Source of the DNA: Bradyrhizobium daqingense
Lineage (GTDB): Bacteria > Pseudomonadota > Alphaproteobacteria > Rhizobiales > Xanthobacteraceae
DNA: 64,000 nt
Assembly: GCF_021044685.1 (NCBI RefSeq)
Contig: NZ_CP088014.1
Location: 1,054,001 to 1,118,000 of the forward strand
Direction: 5' to 3'
In this document: positions 54,358 through 64,000 of the stretch, in pieces
How the letters are laid out: each line of letters begins with the position of its first letter
How positions within the stretch are numbered: position 1 is the stretch's first letter
Notes under the pieces: generated by a model
What the model was told of the DNA's origin: nothing
The model's database searches: none
What the model saw: the letters and a program-made list of their open reading frames with translations, nothing else
Translations under genes and position numbers: made by a program

Positions 54358-55113
54358 TCACCCGTCTGTCTTGTTTTTTGGCGTTTTTTGGCGGCCGGCC
54401 CGATTCGGCGGCTTGGCCGGGACTTGCGCCCACAAATCGGGCCGCCGCGCTGCCGTCAGGGCCTCGGATTGCGCGCGCCGCCAGGATGCGACCTTGGCAT
54501 GGTCGCCGGAGGTCAGGATCTCCGGGATCGGAGCCCCCTCGAACAGCTGCGGGCGGGTGTATTGGGGGTATTCGAGCAGGCCGTCCGAGAAGCTCTCCTC
54601 GGTTCTCGAGGCCTCCTTGCCCATCACCCCCGGCAGCAGGCGGACGCAAGCGTCGATCAGGGCTAAAGCTGCGATTTCGCCGCCTGAGAGCACGTAATCG
54701 CCGATCGAGACCTCCTCCAGGCCTCGTCCGTCGATCACCCGCTGGTCCACGCCCTCGAACCGGCCGCAGACGATCAGGGGGCCCGGGCCCTGGGCGAGCT
54801 CCAGGACGCGGGCCTGGGTCAATGGCCGACCGCGCGGGCTCATCAGCAGGCGGGGGCGATCCGGGCCTATGTCAGCGGCGTCGATGGCCGCCGCCAGCAC
54901 GTCTGCCCGCAACACCATGCCCGGCCCGCCGCCAGCGGGGGTGTCGTCGACGCTGCGGTGGCGATCGGTGGCGGAGGCCCTGATGTCGCGGGCCTCGATC
55001 TCCCAGATCCCGGCGGCGAGGGCCCGGCCCGCAAGGCTCGCGCCGAGCGGCCCCGGAAACATCTCCGGAAAGAGCGTCAGCACCGTCGCGCGCCAGGGGA
55101 AGGGGTGGGTCAT
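54358..55113 (-). CDS. trmD: tRNA (guanine37-N1)-methyltransferase
   Basis: The 251-residue SPOUT methyltransferase has the trefoil-knot SAM site [14 protein letters not shown] and [11 protein letters not shown], with [12 protein letters not shown] in the N-terminal part. It methylates N1 of G37 in tRNAs that read CNN codons and prevents frameshifting. The start at 55113 (MTHPFPW) has GGA 6 bases upstream; a longer frame begins inside the repeat at 55123-55243 and is not trusted. Confidence 0.97.
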   Translation of the reverse strand: MTHPFPWRATVLTLFPEMFPGPLGASLAGRALAAGIWEIEARDIRASATDRHRSVDDTPAGGGPGMVLRADVLAAAIDAADIGPDRPRLLMSPRGRPLTQARVLELAQGPGPLIVCGRFEGVDQRVIDGRGLEEVSIGDYVLSGGEIAALALIDACVRLLPGVMGKEASRTEESFSDGLLEYPQYTRPQLFEGAPIPEILTSGDHAKVASWRRAQSEALTAARRPDLWAQVPAKPPNRAGRQKTPKNKTDG

Positions 55114-55122
55114 AGTTTCCAT

Positions 55123-55243
55123 CGTCGTCCCGGCGAAGGCGGGGACCCATAGCCACCGCACTTCGTTTTGCGACGGCTGGAGCGATCAGCTTAGCGAAAA
55201 ATTTCAGCCTGTGGTTATGGGTCCCCGCCTTCGCGGGGACGAC
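55123..55243. repeat. Intergenic palindromic repeat (gtccccgccttcgcgggg type) between rimM and trmD
   Basis: The arms cgtcgtcccggcgaaggcgg then ggacccatagcca and their inverse tggttatgggtcc with ccgccttcgcggggacgac flank a centre of about 55 bases. It lies inside an operon and overlaps the end of rimM, whose last codons (REGGDP and the stop) are read from it. Confidence 0.85.
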
Positions 55244-55763
55244 TCGCGGAGGAGTCGTCCTCCCCCTCCACCTCTTGCGGCAGCGCGATCACCACGCGGC
55301 CGCCGGCAATGTCGACCTCCGGCACCACCGCGTTGGAGAACGGCAACAGCATCGTTGCGCCCCTGAGGGGCGCGATCTCGATGATGTCGCCGGCGCCGAA
55401 ATTATGGATCGCGAGCACGCGGCCGAGCGCGTCGCCGTCGGCGGTGACGGCGGCGAGCCCGATCAAATCGGTGTGGTAATATTCGTCCGCGTCGGTCGCG
55501 GGCAGTTTTTCGCGCGGGACGTAGAGCTCGATGCCGTTGAGCCGCTCGGCCTCATCGCGGGTCGTGACGCCCTTGAACGTCGCGACCAGATGATCCTTCG
55601 CCTCGCGTGCCGTAGCCAACTCGAACTGGCGCTTGCCGTCCTTGGCGAGCAGCGGACCGTAGCGCCTGACGGCAAAGGGATCTTCGGTGAAGGTCCACAA
55701 TTTGACCGCACCGCGCACCCCATGCGCGGCGCCGATCCGCGCGACGCAGACCAGCGCCGACAT
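55215..55763 (-). CDS. rimM: Ribosome maturation factor RimM
   Basis: The 182-residue protein has the RimM N-terminal barrel ([20 protein letters not shown]) and the PRC-barrel part ([32 protein letters not shown]). It helps 16S rRNA and 30S subunit maturation by binding S19. The normal protein end would be near QEVEGED; the extra tail [12 protein letters not shown] comes from a repeat element. It lies 9 bases after the rpsP stop codon. Confidence 0.96.
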   Translation of the reverse strand: MSALVCVARIGAAHGVRGAVKLWTFTEDPFAVRRYGPLLAKDGKRQFELATAREAKDHLVATFKGVTTRDEAERLNGIELYVPREKLPATDADEYYHTDLIGLAAVTADGDALGRVLAIHNFGAGDIIEIAPLRGATMLLPFSNAVVPEVDIAGGRVVIALPQEVEGEDDSSASRPREGGDP

Positions 55764-55772
55764 GGCCCGACC

Positions 55773-56105
55773 TTACGACTTCGCGGCGGCTTCGGCCTGC
55801 GCCTTGCGCTCCTTGCGCGGCACGGCCTTCTCGGGGTTGTTGCGCGCTTCACGCTTCTTGACGCCGGCGGCGTCGAGGAAACGCGATACGCGATCCGACG
55901 GCTGCGCACCCTTGGCAAGCCAGGCCTTCACCTTCTCCATGTCGAGCTTGAGGCGGGTCTCGTTGTCCTTCGGCAGCAACGGGTTGAAATAGCCGAGACG
56001 CTCGATGAAGCGGCCATCGCGGGGAAAACGCGAATCGGCGACGACGACGTGATAGACGGGACGCTTCTTGGTGCCTGCGCGGGCGAGGCGGATGACGACG
56101 GACAT
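55773..56105 (-). CDS. rpsP: 30S ribosomal protein S16
   Basis: The 110-residue protein begins [20 protein letters not shown] and has the family block [16 protein letters not shown], then a basic tail rich in Lys, Arg and Ala ([16 protein letters not shown]), longer than E. coli S16 (82 residues) as in other alphaproteobacteria. GAAGGAG precedes the start. It lies between ffh and rimM. Confidence 0.98.
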   Translation of the reverse strand: MSVVIRLARAGTKKRPVYHVVVADSRFPRDGRFIERLGYFNPLLPKDNETRLKLDMEKVKAWLAKGAQPSDRVSRFLDAAGVKKREARNNPEKAVPRKERKAQAEAAAKS

Positions 56106-56190
56106 CTAGTTCTCCTTCAAAGTACGTTTTATTCGGTTGATTGGTATTCTCGCGCCGCGCGAGACCGTGCGGTCTCTCGTGACGAATTCC

Positions 56191-57738
<1,548 letters not shown>

Positions 57739-58047
57739 TGCCGTTGTCCTTGTCCTGCTCGCCAGAAAGCGATCTTCCAAACACCTTTGCGCCCGAGGGC
57801 GCACAGCGCTGTCGGGCGTTGACCTCCAGCCTCGCAGGCCGGTCGGCGGGTCGAAAAGAAAGCCTTTCCGATGAAGTGGCGGGGTTAAACGCCGCTCACG
57901 CCCAAAAGTCAAGGAAAGTTAGGGTGCAAGGGCGCCGTTGTCAGGGCAAGATTTTGAAAACAGGACCGTTTTGCCTGCCGGTTCCTTTTTTGAGGGTTCC
58001 ACCCATATGAGAGGTCATGACCTGCCTCCGTTACCATCGCTGAAACC
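57739..58047. other. Divergent intergenic region upstream of ffh and the MBL-fold gene
   Basis: These 309 bases separate divergent genes and should contain both promoters. The left half is an open continuation of the ffh frame without similarity. At about 57963-57991 an imperfect hairpin (aggaccg / cggttcct) precedes a T-run on the plus strand, but no plus-strand gene ends here. No repeat of the window's families is present. Confidence 0.5.
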
Positions 58048-59112
58048 GTGCCCATCACCCGCCGCCGCCTGTTCGGATTGCTTGCCGGGGCCGGCGCCCT
58101 GGTCGGCGTGTCCTCCCTTTGGATATCCCGCATGAAAACCTATGACGGCCCGGTTTCCGACCATTTCGACGGCCTGAATTTCTTCGATCCGGACGGCTCG
58201 CCGCCGAAATCGCTGCGAGAAGTGCTGCGGTGGCAGTTCGGCGGCAAGCGGCAGCGCGCTGCATGGCCGGATTGGGCGCCCAGTCCCCATGCCGACACCC
58301 CGCCGGCGCGTGTCGATGGCGACAAGGTGCGGCTCTCCTTCGTCGGCCACGCCAGTTGGCTGATCCAGACCGGCGGCCTCAACATCCTGGTCGATCCCGT
58401 TTGGTCGGAGCGGGTCTCGCCGGTCGCCTGGGCCGGGCCGAAACGGCACAACGATCCCGGCATCGCCTTCGAGAAGTTGCCGAAGATCGACGTCGTGCTG
58501 GTCTCGCACGGCCATTACGATCACCTCGACATCGCGACGCTGTCGCGGCTCACCAAGAATTTTGCCCCGCGCGTCGTCACCCCGCTCGGCAACGACGTCA
58601 CGATGCGCAGCTGGGATTCCACGATCAAGGTGGAGGCGTTCGACTGGCACGACCGCGTCGAGCTCGGCGGCGGCATCGCCGTGCATCTGGTGCCGACGCG
58701 GCACTGGACCGCCCGCGGCCTGTTCGACCGCAACAAGGCGCTGTGGGCGAGCTTCGTCTTGGAGACGCCGGCCGGGAAAATCTACGTCGTCTGCGATTCC
58801 GGTTATGGCGACGGCCGGCATTTCCGCCGCGTCGCCGAGAAGCATGGCAAGCTACGGCTCGCGATCCTCCCGATCGGTGCCTACGAGCCGCGCTGGTTCA
58901 TGCGCGACCAACACATGAATCCCGAAGATGCCGTAAAGGCGCTGGCCGATTGCGGTGCGGAAGCTGCGCTCGGCCATCACCACGGCACGTTCCAGCTGAC
59001 GGACGAGGCGATCGACGCGCCGGCGAAGGCGCTGGTCGAAGCGCTCGACGCCGCGAAGATTCCGCAGGAGCGGTTCGTGGCGATGCAGCCGGGGCAGGTG
59101 GTGGAGATTTAG
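58048..59112 (+). CDS. MBL-fold metallo-hydrolase (UlaG/NAPE-PLD-like), Tat-type N-terminus
   Basis: The 354-residue protein starts with GTG and an N-terminal twin-arginine sequence (TRRRLFGLLAGAGA), so it may be exported or membrane-anchored. The metallo-beta-lactamase fold shows FVGHASWLIQ, the metal motif SHGHYDHLD with His154, His156, Asp158 and His159, the third ligand region PTRHWTARG and CDSGYGDG. It resembles the phospholipase D-like members (NAPE-PLD/RomA) rather than beta-lactamases. The substrate is unknown. Confidence 0.88.
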   Translation: MPITRRRLFGLLAGAGALVGVSSLWISRMKTYDGPVSDHFDGLNFFDPDGSPPKSLREVLRWQFGGKRQRAAWPDWAPSPHADTPPARVDGDKVRLSFVGHASWLIQTGGLNILVDPVWSERVSPVAWAGPKRHNDPGIAFEKLPKIDVVLVSHGHYDHLDIATLSRLTKNFAPRVVTPLGNDVTMRSWDSTIKVEAFDWHDRVELGGGIAVHLVPTRHWTARGLFDRNKALWASFVLETPAGKIYVVCDSGYGDGRHFRRVAEKHGKLRLAILPIGAYEPRWFMRDQHMNPEDAVKALADCGAEAALGHHHGTFQLTDEAIDAPAKALVEALDAAKIPQERFVAMQPGQVVEI

Positions 59113-59122
59113 CTCACTCCGC

Positions 59123-59258
59123 GCGTGCCCCGGACGCAGCGTCTCTTCGACGGTGCGCTGCACAGCCGAGGCCCATCTCGCAGCGATGTACCGTGCAGCT
59201 TCTGGATCCCGGCTCTGCGCAGCAGCGTTTCACGCTGCAGCGCGTCCGGGACACGAGA
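59123..59258. repeat. Intergenic palindromic repeat, gtgtcccggacgcg family, copy 2
   Basis: The right arm gcagcgcgtccgggacacga matches the copy at 48173, and the left arm cgcgtgccccggacgcagcg is a diverged inverse. The central cagccgaggcccatctcgca and atcccggctctgcgcagcag correspond to the inner arms. It lies between the convergent MBL-fold and SIMPL genes. Confidence 0.88.
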
Positions 59259-59259
59259 C

Positions 59260-59969
59260 CTATTGCTCCTTGGGCTTGATCGCCCAGCTCACATTCACCG
59301 TCACCGACAGCGTCTCTTCACCCGGAGCGACGGCGGCCTGCGGCGCTGCGGCCATCGGCGATGCCATGCGCCCCTTGAACAGCGGCACGGGGCCACCGCC
59401 CTCGGACACGCTGAGCGGCGCACCCAGCGTCACGCCGGTGGCCTTGGCATAGACCTCCGCCTTGCGCCGCGCATCGGCGATCGCCTGCTCGCGCGCGTCA
59501 TCGAGCAGCTTCGAGGCCTGCGTCACTTCGAAGGAAATATTGCCGACGTCGTTGGCGCCGGCGCCGACCAGCGTGTCGATGATGCCCGCGATTTTGGTCA
59601 CGTCGCGGATCTTCACGGTGACGCGGTTGGAGGCGCGGAAGCCGACCACCGGGGATGCGCCGGTGGATTTGTTCTGACCGTATTGCGGCTGCAGCGACAG
59701 CCGCGAGGTCTGGTAATCCTTCTCGGCGATGCCGGCGCCCTTCAGCGCCAGCAGCACTTTGCCCATCGCGGCATTGTTGGCGTCGGAGGCTTCCTTCGCG
59801 GTCTTGGCATCGTTGGCGACGCGGCATCGATCTGTGCGAGATCAGGAGCCGCGGAAATCGTGGCTTCGCCGCTCACCGAGATCGCGGAGGGAAAATCGTC
59901 GGCGAGTGCGGGCATGGCCAGCAGGGTGGTGGCGAAAACGGCGGCGAGTACGGCAGGCTTTTTCATCAT
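59260..59969 (-). pseudogene. SIMPL domain (DUF541) protein, frameshifted
   Basis: Two overlapping frames together form one SIMPL protein. The upstream frame encodes a signal peptide (MKKPAVLAAVFATTLLAMPALA) and ISVSGEATISAAPDLAQIDA. The downstream frame resumes with VANDAKTAKEASDANNAAM and continues into the typical GFRASNRVTVKIRD and the end WAIKPKEQ. The join lies near 59822, where the coding strand reads gatgccgcgtcgcc and one extra G would restore the frame. SIMPL proteins are periplasmic with unknown function. The cause is either a true one-base deletion or a sequencing error. Confidence 0.85.
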
Positions 59970-59971
59970 TC

Positions 59972-60727
59972 TCACTTCAGCGGCACGAAAACATTGATCA
60001 CGAGCTTATCCTCGGCCGTCTTGAGCGGATCGGTGAGGTACTCCTCGATGAAGGTGTCCTTGGCTTCCAGTCTCTTGTCGTCGAGGTGATTGGTGATCGC
60101 CTCGTAGGTGTTGTCCATGTTGTCGTAGGAACCGCGATGGACGAACTTCAGCGCCTTGCCCTCCGGCGACTTGCCGATGCTCATGTCCTTGGTGAGGTTC
60201 TTGGGGTCCTGGTCGACCGGGATCTCGGCGAGGAAGGTAAAGCCGGTGTCGTCGGTCGAGGTGTAGACGATCATCGAATTGCCGGCGGCCTTGATGCCCT
60301 GCTTGTCCAGCAGCGTGTTCAGCGCCTTGAAGGCGTCGACCAGGGTGTCGAAGGCCGAGTCCCAATTGGCAGTGCCCTTGACCATCACGACCTTCCTGGA
60401 CTCGAGCGTGGTCTCGAGGCCGAAGGGATCGGCGGTCTGCACCGGGGCGGGGGTGGTGGCCGCGGCGGGCGGCGGAGCCGGGCTGGGTGAAGCGCTGGCT
60501 GCGGGGGAGGGTGTTGCCGCAGGGGCGGGCGAGGCGCTGGCGGCCGGCGCGGGCGTTGCCACCGGTGCAGGCGAAGCGCTCGCGGCAGGGGCCGGCGAAG
60601 CCGGCGAGGGGCTGGCCGACGCGGCGGGCGCCGGGCTCGGAGTTTGGGCCCGGGCGGCGGACAGACCCAGCGATATGGCCGCTGCCGGGATCAGCGCGGC
60701 CAAGGCGAGACGACGAAACCTGATCAT
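59972..60727 (-). CDS. Exported protein with GyrI-like effector-binding domain
   Basis: The 251-residue protein has a signal peptide (cleaved after ARA at 25-27), a low-complexity Ala/Ser/Pro linker (about 29-98), and a GyrI-like/AraC effector-binding domain (about 105-251) starting TTLESRKVVMVKGT with AEIPVDQDP and FVHRGSYDNM. A GyrI domain outside the cytoplasm suggests small-ligand binding in the periplasm. GGGGAGA precedes the ATG by about 6 bases. The SIMPL gene follows directly, so the two form an operon. Confidence 0.85.
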   Translation of the reverse strand: MIRFRRLALAALIPAAAISLGLSAARAQTPSPAPAASASPSPASPAPAASASPAPVATPAPAASASPAPAATPSPAASASPSPAPPPAAATTPAPVQTADPFGLETTLESRKVVMVKGTANWDSAFDTLVDAFKALNTLLDKQGIKAAGNSMIVYTSTDDTGFTFLAEIPVDQDPKNLTKDMSIGKSPEGKALKFVHRGSYDNMDNTYEAITNHLDDKRLEAKDTFIEEYLTDPLKTAEDKLVINVFVPLK

Positions 60728-60963
60728 TCTGTTCTCCCCAAGACCCTGGAAGACCTTGCCCACCAAGGCCGAAATTCCGTTATGCGCCCGGTCGCGCGCC
60801 CCGGTTCGCGCTAAGGGCGCCGTTCTAACACGCGAGCGCCGAATTCGTCCCATGACAGATGCGTCATGGCAGGCACCTTGGCCGATGTCCCGGCTCGGGC
60901 GGCAAATCACTGGCCAAGCCGGCAAGGATCGCCATATAAGGCAGGCGAAATTCGGGAATTTTC

Positions 60964-61839
60964 ATGAGCGCGCTGGCCAACCACGCATTTGCCAAGATGA
61001 ACGGCATCGGCAACGAGATCGTCGTTGTCGACATGCGCGATTCCGCAGGCCGCGTGACGCCGGACGATGCCCGCGCGGTGGCGTCCGCGAACGGCGGCGT
61101 GGCTTATGACCAGCTCATGGTGCTGCAGAAGCCGCGGCTCGACGGCACCGAAGCCTTCATCCGCATCTACAACAATGACGGCTCCGAAGCCGGCGCCTGC
61201 GGCAACGGCATGCGCTGCGTCGTGCGCCGCATTTTCGAGAAGAGCGGCCAGACCAATGCAACGTTCGAGACGGCAGCCGGCCTGCTCAATGCCTGGCAGG
61301 GCCCGGCGCCGGATCTCTACACCGTCGACATGGCTGCGCCGAAATTCGGCTGGCAGGACATTCCGCTGGCGGAAGAGTTTCGCGACACCCGCTACATCGA
61401 GTTGCAGATCGGGCCGATCGACAATCCGATCCTGCATTCGCCCTCCGTGGTGAGCATGGGCAATCCGCACGCGGTGTTCTGGGTCGACGACGTCAACGCC
61501 TATGATCTCGGGCGCTTTGGTCCGCTCTTGGAAAATCATCCGATCTTCCCCGAGCGCGCCAACATTACGCTCGCCCGTATCGTCGATCGCGACCACATTA
61601 CCATCCGCACCTGGGAGCGTGGCGCAGGCCTGACCCAGGCGTGCGGCTCGGCGGCCTGTGCCACGGCGGTCGCTGCGGCGCGGCTGAAGCGTACCGAGCG
61701 CAAGGTCGAGATCACGCTGCCCGGCGGCAAGCTCGGCATCGAATGGCGCGAGCGCGACGATCACGTGCTGATGACGGGCACCGCGACCTTCGAATATGAG
61801 GGCAAGTTCGATCCGGCGCTGTTCGCGCAGGCCGGGTGA
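60964..61839 (+). CDS. dapF: Diaminopimelate epimerase
   Basis: The 291-residue protein has the two active-site cysteines Cys79 (GACGNGMRC) and Cys227 (TQACGSAAC) and the signature [13 protein letters not shown] near the start. It converts LL- to meso-diaminopimelate for peptidoglycan and lysine. The stop codon overlaps the mtaB start as TGATG, so the two are coupled. The upstream gap 60728-60963 has no gene. Confidence 0.97.
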   Translation: MSALANHAFAKMNGIGNEIVVVDMRDSAGRVTPDDARAVASANGGVAYDQLMVLQKPRLDGTEAFIRIYNNDGSEAGACGNGMRCVVRRIFEKSGQTNATFETAAGLLNAWQGPAPDLYTVDMAAPKFGWQDIPLAEEFRDTRYIELQIGPIDNPILHSPSVVSMGNPHAVFWVDDVNAYDLGRFGPLLENHPIFPERANITLARIVDRDHITIRTWERGAGLTQACGSAACATAVAAARLKRTERKVEITLPGGKLGIEWRERDDHVLMTGTATFEYEGKFDPALFAQAG

Positions 61840-63092
61840 TGCCTGTCGAAATCGTCACCTTCGGCTGCCGCCTCAATGCCTTCGAGGCGGAGGTGATCCG
61901 CCGTGAGGCGGAGGGCGCGGGCCTCTCCGACACCATCGTCATCAACAGCTGCGCCGTCACCAACGAGGCGGTGGCGCAGGCGCGCCAGTCGATCCGCAAA
62001 TTGAAGCGCGAGCGGCCGGACGCGCGCATCGTCGTCACCGGCTGCGCGGCGCAGACGCAAAGCGCCATGTTCGCCGACATGGCCGAGGTCGATCGCGTCG
62101 TCGGCAATGACGACAAGATGCGCGGCGAAGCCTGGCGCGATGCCCGGAGCGCCTTCGATCTCGGCGCCAGCGAGAAGGTCGCCGTCAGCGACATCATGGC
62201 CGTGACGGAGATGGCGCCGCATCTGATCGATGGCTTTGCGGCCGGTCTGCCGCGCGTGTTCGTCCAGGTGCAGAACGGCTGCGATCATCGCTGCACCTTC
62301 TGCATCATCCCCTATGGCCGCGGCAATTCACGCTCGGTGCCGATGGGCGCGGTGGTTGAGCAGGTGCGGACACTGGCCGCGGGGGGCCATGCCGAGATCG
62401 TGCTGACCGGCGTCGATCTCACCAGCTATGGCTCTGATCTGCCGGGCGCGCCGAAGCTCGGCATGTTGACCAAGCAGATCCTGCGGCACGTGCCGGAGCT
62501 GAAGCGCCTGCGCATCTCCTCGATCGATTCGATCGAAGCGGACGACGATTTGCTTGATGCGATCGCCGGCGATGCACGGCTGATGCCGCACCTGCATGTG
62601 TCGCTGCAATCCGGCGACGACATGATCCTGAAGCGCATGAAACGGCGGCATTCGCGGCGCGATGCGGTTGCGTTCTGCGATCAGGTCCGCCGGCTGCGTC
62701 CGGACGTCGTCTTCGGCGCCGACATCATCGCGGGTTTTCCGACCGAGACCGAGGAGATGTTCTCGCGCTCGCTCGATCTCGTCGAAGAATGCGGCCTCAC
62801 CTTCCTGCATGTCTTCCCTTACTCTCCGCGCCCGGGCACGCCGGCTGCAAAGATGCCGCAGGTTGCGGGCGGCGCGATCAAGGATCGTGCGCGACGGCTG
62901 CGCGCGGCCGGTGAAGCGGCGTTGCGGCAGCGCCTGCAAGCCGAAATCGGTGCGACGCGGCAGGTGCTGATCGAAAGCGAGGGGCAGGGCCGCACTGAGC
63001 ATTATCTGCCAGTGGCGATCGCGGGCGAGCGTGTGGGCAGCGTGGTGCCGGCGAGGATCGCAGGAAGTGATGGCGAGCGGCTGACCACGTAA
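61839..63092 (+). CDS. mtaB: tRNA (N6-threonylcarbamoyladenosine37-C2)-methylthiotransferase MtaB
   Basis: The 417-residue protein has the three Cys of the N-terminal cluster domain at 10 (TFGCRLN), 38 (NSCAV) and 69 (TGCAAQ), and the radical SAM motif CDHRCTFC at 148-155. The CRLN form and overall length fit MtaB rather than MiaB or RimO. It adds a methylthio group to t6A37 of tRNA. ATG at 61839 overlaps the dapF stop codon; a GTG three bases earlier is possible. dapF-mtaB is a common gene order in rhizobia. Confidence 0.95.
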   Translation: MPVEIVTFGCRLNAFEAEVIRREAEGAGLSDTIVINSCAVTNEAVAQARQSIRKLKRERPDARIVVTGCAAQTQSAMFADMAEVDRVVGNDDKMRGEAWRDARSAFDLGASEKVAVSDIMAVTEMAPHLIDGFAAGLPRVFVQVQNGCDHRCTFCIIPYGRGNSRSVPMGAVVEQVRTLAAGGHAEIVLTGVDLTSYGSDLPGAPKLGMLTKQILRHVPELKRLRISSIDSIEADDDLLDAIAGDARLMPHLHVSLQSGDDMILKRMKRRHSRRDAVAFCDQVRRLRPDVVFGADIIAGFPTETEEMFSRSLDLVEECGLTFLHVFPYSPRPGTPAAKMPQVAGGAIKDRARRLRAAGEAALRQRLQAEIGATRQVLIESEGQGRTEHYLPVAIAGERVGSVVPARIAGSDGERLTT

Positions 63093-63136
63093 TCAGCTGT
63101 CATCCCACAGCGCCAGCAGCTCCGCTCCAAAATGGG

Positions 63137-64000
63137 CTACGACGCCCTTACCTGCCAGAACCGTAGCGTCCGCTTTGCATTCTCCGCCGTCATTCTTGCG
63201 TAGTGCCCCTGCGCCCGCGCGAGATCCGCCGGCTTCATCGCGCCACTGGCAAAGCGGCTTTCGAGCACGGCGGCCGTCGTCTCCCAGCTGAGCTGCGCGG
63301 CCTTGCAAGGTACCAGCAGGCCATCCTCCCGCAGGCTCTGCATCAGCGGGCGAATGACCTCGACGGTCGACCCGGACAACGCCGCCAAAGCCGCGGTGGT
63401 CTCTTCATAGCGGCGCTGTGTTGCGAAACCGAGCAACGTCGCCTCGTTGAGCTGGCCGGTGGCCTTGAGGCCGGCAATGGCGCGCTTGGCGCCTTCGAAA
63501 TCGCGCACGGCGGACATCTCGCGCTCGACGCCAACGGTGGCGGCGGCGATCGCGCTCTGGATTTCCTCGAACAGATGCGGCGGGGCGCGTGACAACAGGC
63601 GGGTGCGCACGGCGTCCGTCGCCGAACGCAGCAATCGGCGGCGCAGCTCCGAAGGCAGATCGACGCGAATGCCGACGCTGACTGCGAGCTCCGGATCGCT
63701 CTCGGCCTGTCCGACGATGGCGGCAAATCCCTTGCCGGAGACGCGCGCGCCGGGATTGGCCGCAAGCCGCCGGCTGACGCTCGGATAGCGGCGGGCCAGC
63801 AGCGCGTCGGTGACGATCTCCTTCAGCCACCAGCGCCCGGCGATCGCGAGCAGATGCGGCTCGCCCTTGGATGATGCGATCTGCACCAGCTCGCTGTCGT
63901 CGAGCCGCGCGGATTCCTGCAGCACCGGACCGGCGATGCGGATCTCATCGTTGCTGGCGAGGCGGCGGATCACGGAGGGCGGCGCCTGCGCGATCGGCGC
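63137..64000 (-). CDS. DUF2336 domain protein (N-terminus beyond the right edge)
   Basis: The open frame reaches the right edge and encodes at least 287 residues, including the DUF2336 segment with SNDEIRIAGPVLQESARLDD, VSRRLAANPGARVSGKG and ISIG-like helical repeats. It ends with MKPADLARAQGHYARMTAEN. DUF2336 proteins are alpha-helical and occur in alphaproteobacteria; their role is unknown. It is convergent with mtaB, with 44 bases between. Confidence 0.8.
   Translation of the reverse strand, partial: APIAQAPPSVIRRLASNDEIRIAGPVLQESARLDDSELVQIASSKGEPHLLAIAGRWWLKEIVTDALLARRYPSVSRRLAANPGARVSGKGFAAIVGQAESDPELAVSVGIRVDLPSELRRRLLRSATDAVRTRLLSRAPPHLFEEIQSAIAAATVGVEREMSAVRDFEGAKRAIAGLKATGQLNEATLLGFATQRRYEETTAALAALSGSTVEVIRPLMQSLREDGLLVPCKAAQLSWETTAAVLESRFASGAMKPADLARAQGHYARMTAENAKRTLRFWQVRAS

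Noticed and set aside
57963..57991. Hairpin followed by a T-run on the plus strand upstream of the MBL-fold gene, considered as a terminator
   Set aside because: The stem has a bulge and a 10-base loop, and no plus-strand gene ends upstream of it.

Overview
The window reads as one continuous piece of chromosome from a GC-rich alphaproteobacterium, most probably Bradyrhizobium or a close relative in the Nitrobacteraceae. The grounds are the strong G/C bias at third codon positions, the gene neighbourhoods (ffh-rpsP-rimM-trmD-rplS next to leuC and leuD; sdhCDAB; leuB near asd; an invasion-associated-locus-B protein before rlmN; dapF-mtaB), and many intergenic palindromic repeats of the kind scattered through Bradyrhizobium genomes. 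The genus is inferred from reading; no database was searched. No phage, transposase, integrase, CRISPR array, rRNA or tRNA was seen.

Layout. 1-5.6 kb: a radical SAM enzyme cut by the left edge with a divergent Lgt-like membrane protein, a Crp/Fnr regulator, a single-domain response regulator, a PhoD-type phosphatase and an unusual TAXI protein with a cytoplasmic tail. 5.7-15 kb: small enzymes (pterin dehydratase, YkvA, quinone oxidoreductase, a dienoyl-CoA-reductase-like SDR), an IalB-like protein with rlmN, a PAP2 phosphatase, argG and a homocysteine methyltransferase homologue. 15-25 kb: a PhoA-type alkaline phosphatase, a Pro/Ala-rich OmpA protein, an FkbM methyltransferase, an SbmA/BacA-like ABC transporter and a hybrid histidine kinase. 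25-29 kb: the sdhCDAB operon. 29-36.5 kb: a TSUP exporter, matB, an SDR, and an exported redox module (fasciclin protein, cytochrome b561, Tat-exported molybdopterin lipoprotein) preceded by two promoter-like motifs of ECF sigma type. 36.7-43.6 kb: leuB, a hexapeptide acetyltransferase, asd, carbonic anhydrase, a citrate-lyase-beta-like lyase and a HAD phosphatase. 43.8-48 kb: a more accessory block with a TPR-caspase protein, an orphan LssY C-terminal domain and several unknowns. 48.3-58 kb: leuD, leuC, small exported proteins and the ribosome/SRP operon ffh-rpsP-rimM-trmD-rplS. 58-64 kb: an MBL-fold hydrolase, a frameshifted SIMPL gene behind a GyrI-like gene, dapF-mtaB, and a DUF2336 protein cut by the right edge.

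The genes mostly serve housekeeping: leucine (leuB, leuC, leuD), arginine (argG) and aspartate-family/lysine synthesis (asd, dapF), the TCA cycle (sdh), tRNA and rRNA modification (trmD, rlmN, mtaB) and protein targeting (ffh). The less ordinary features are the radical SAM/Lgt-like pair, the redox module with matching promoter motifs, the TPR-caspase block, the SIMPL frameshift, and repeat elements that supply the last codons of several genes.
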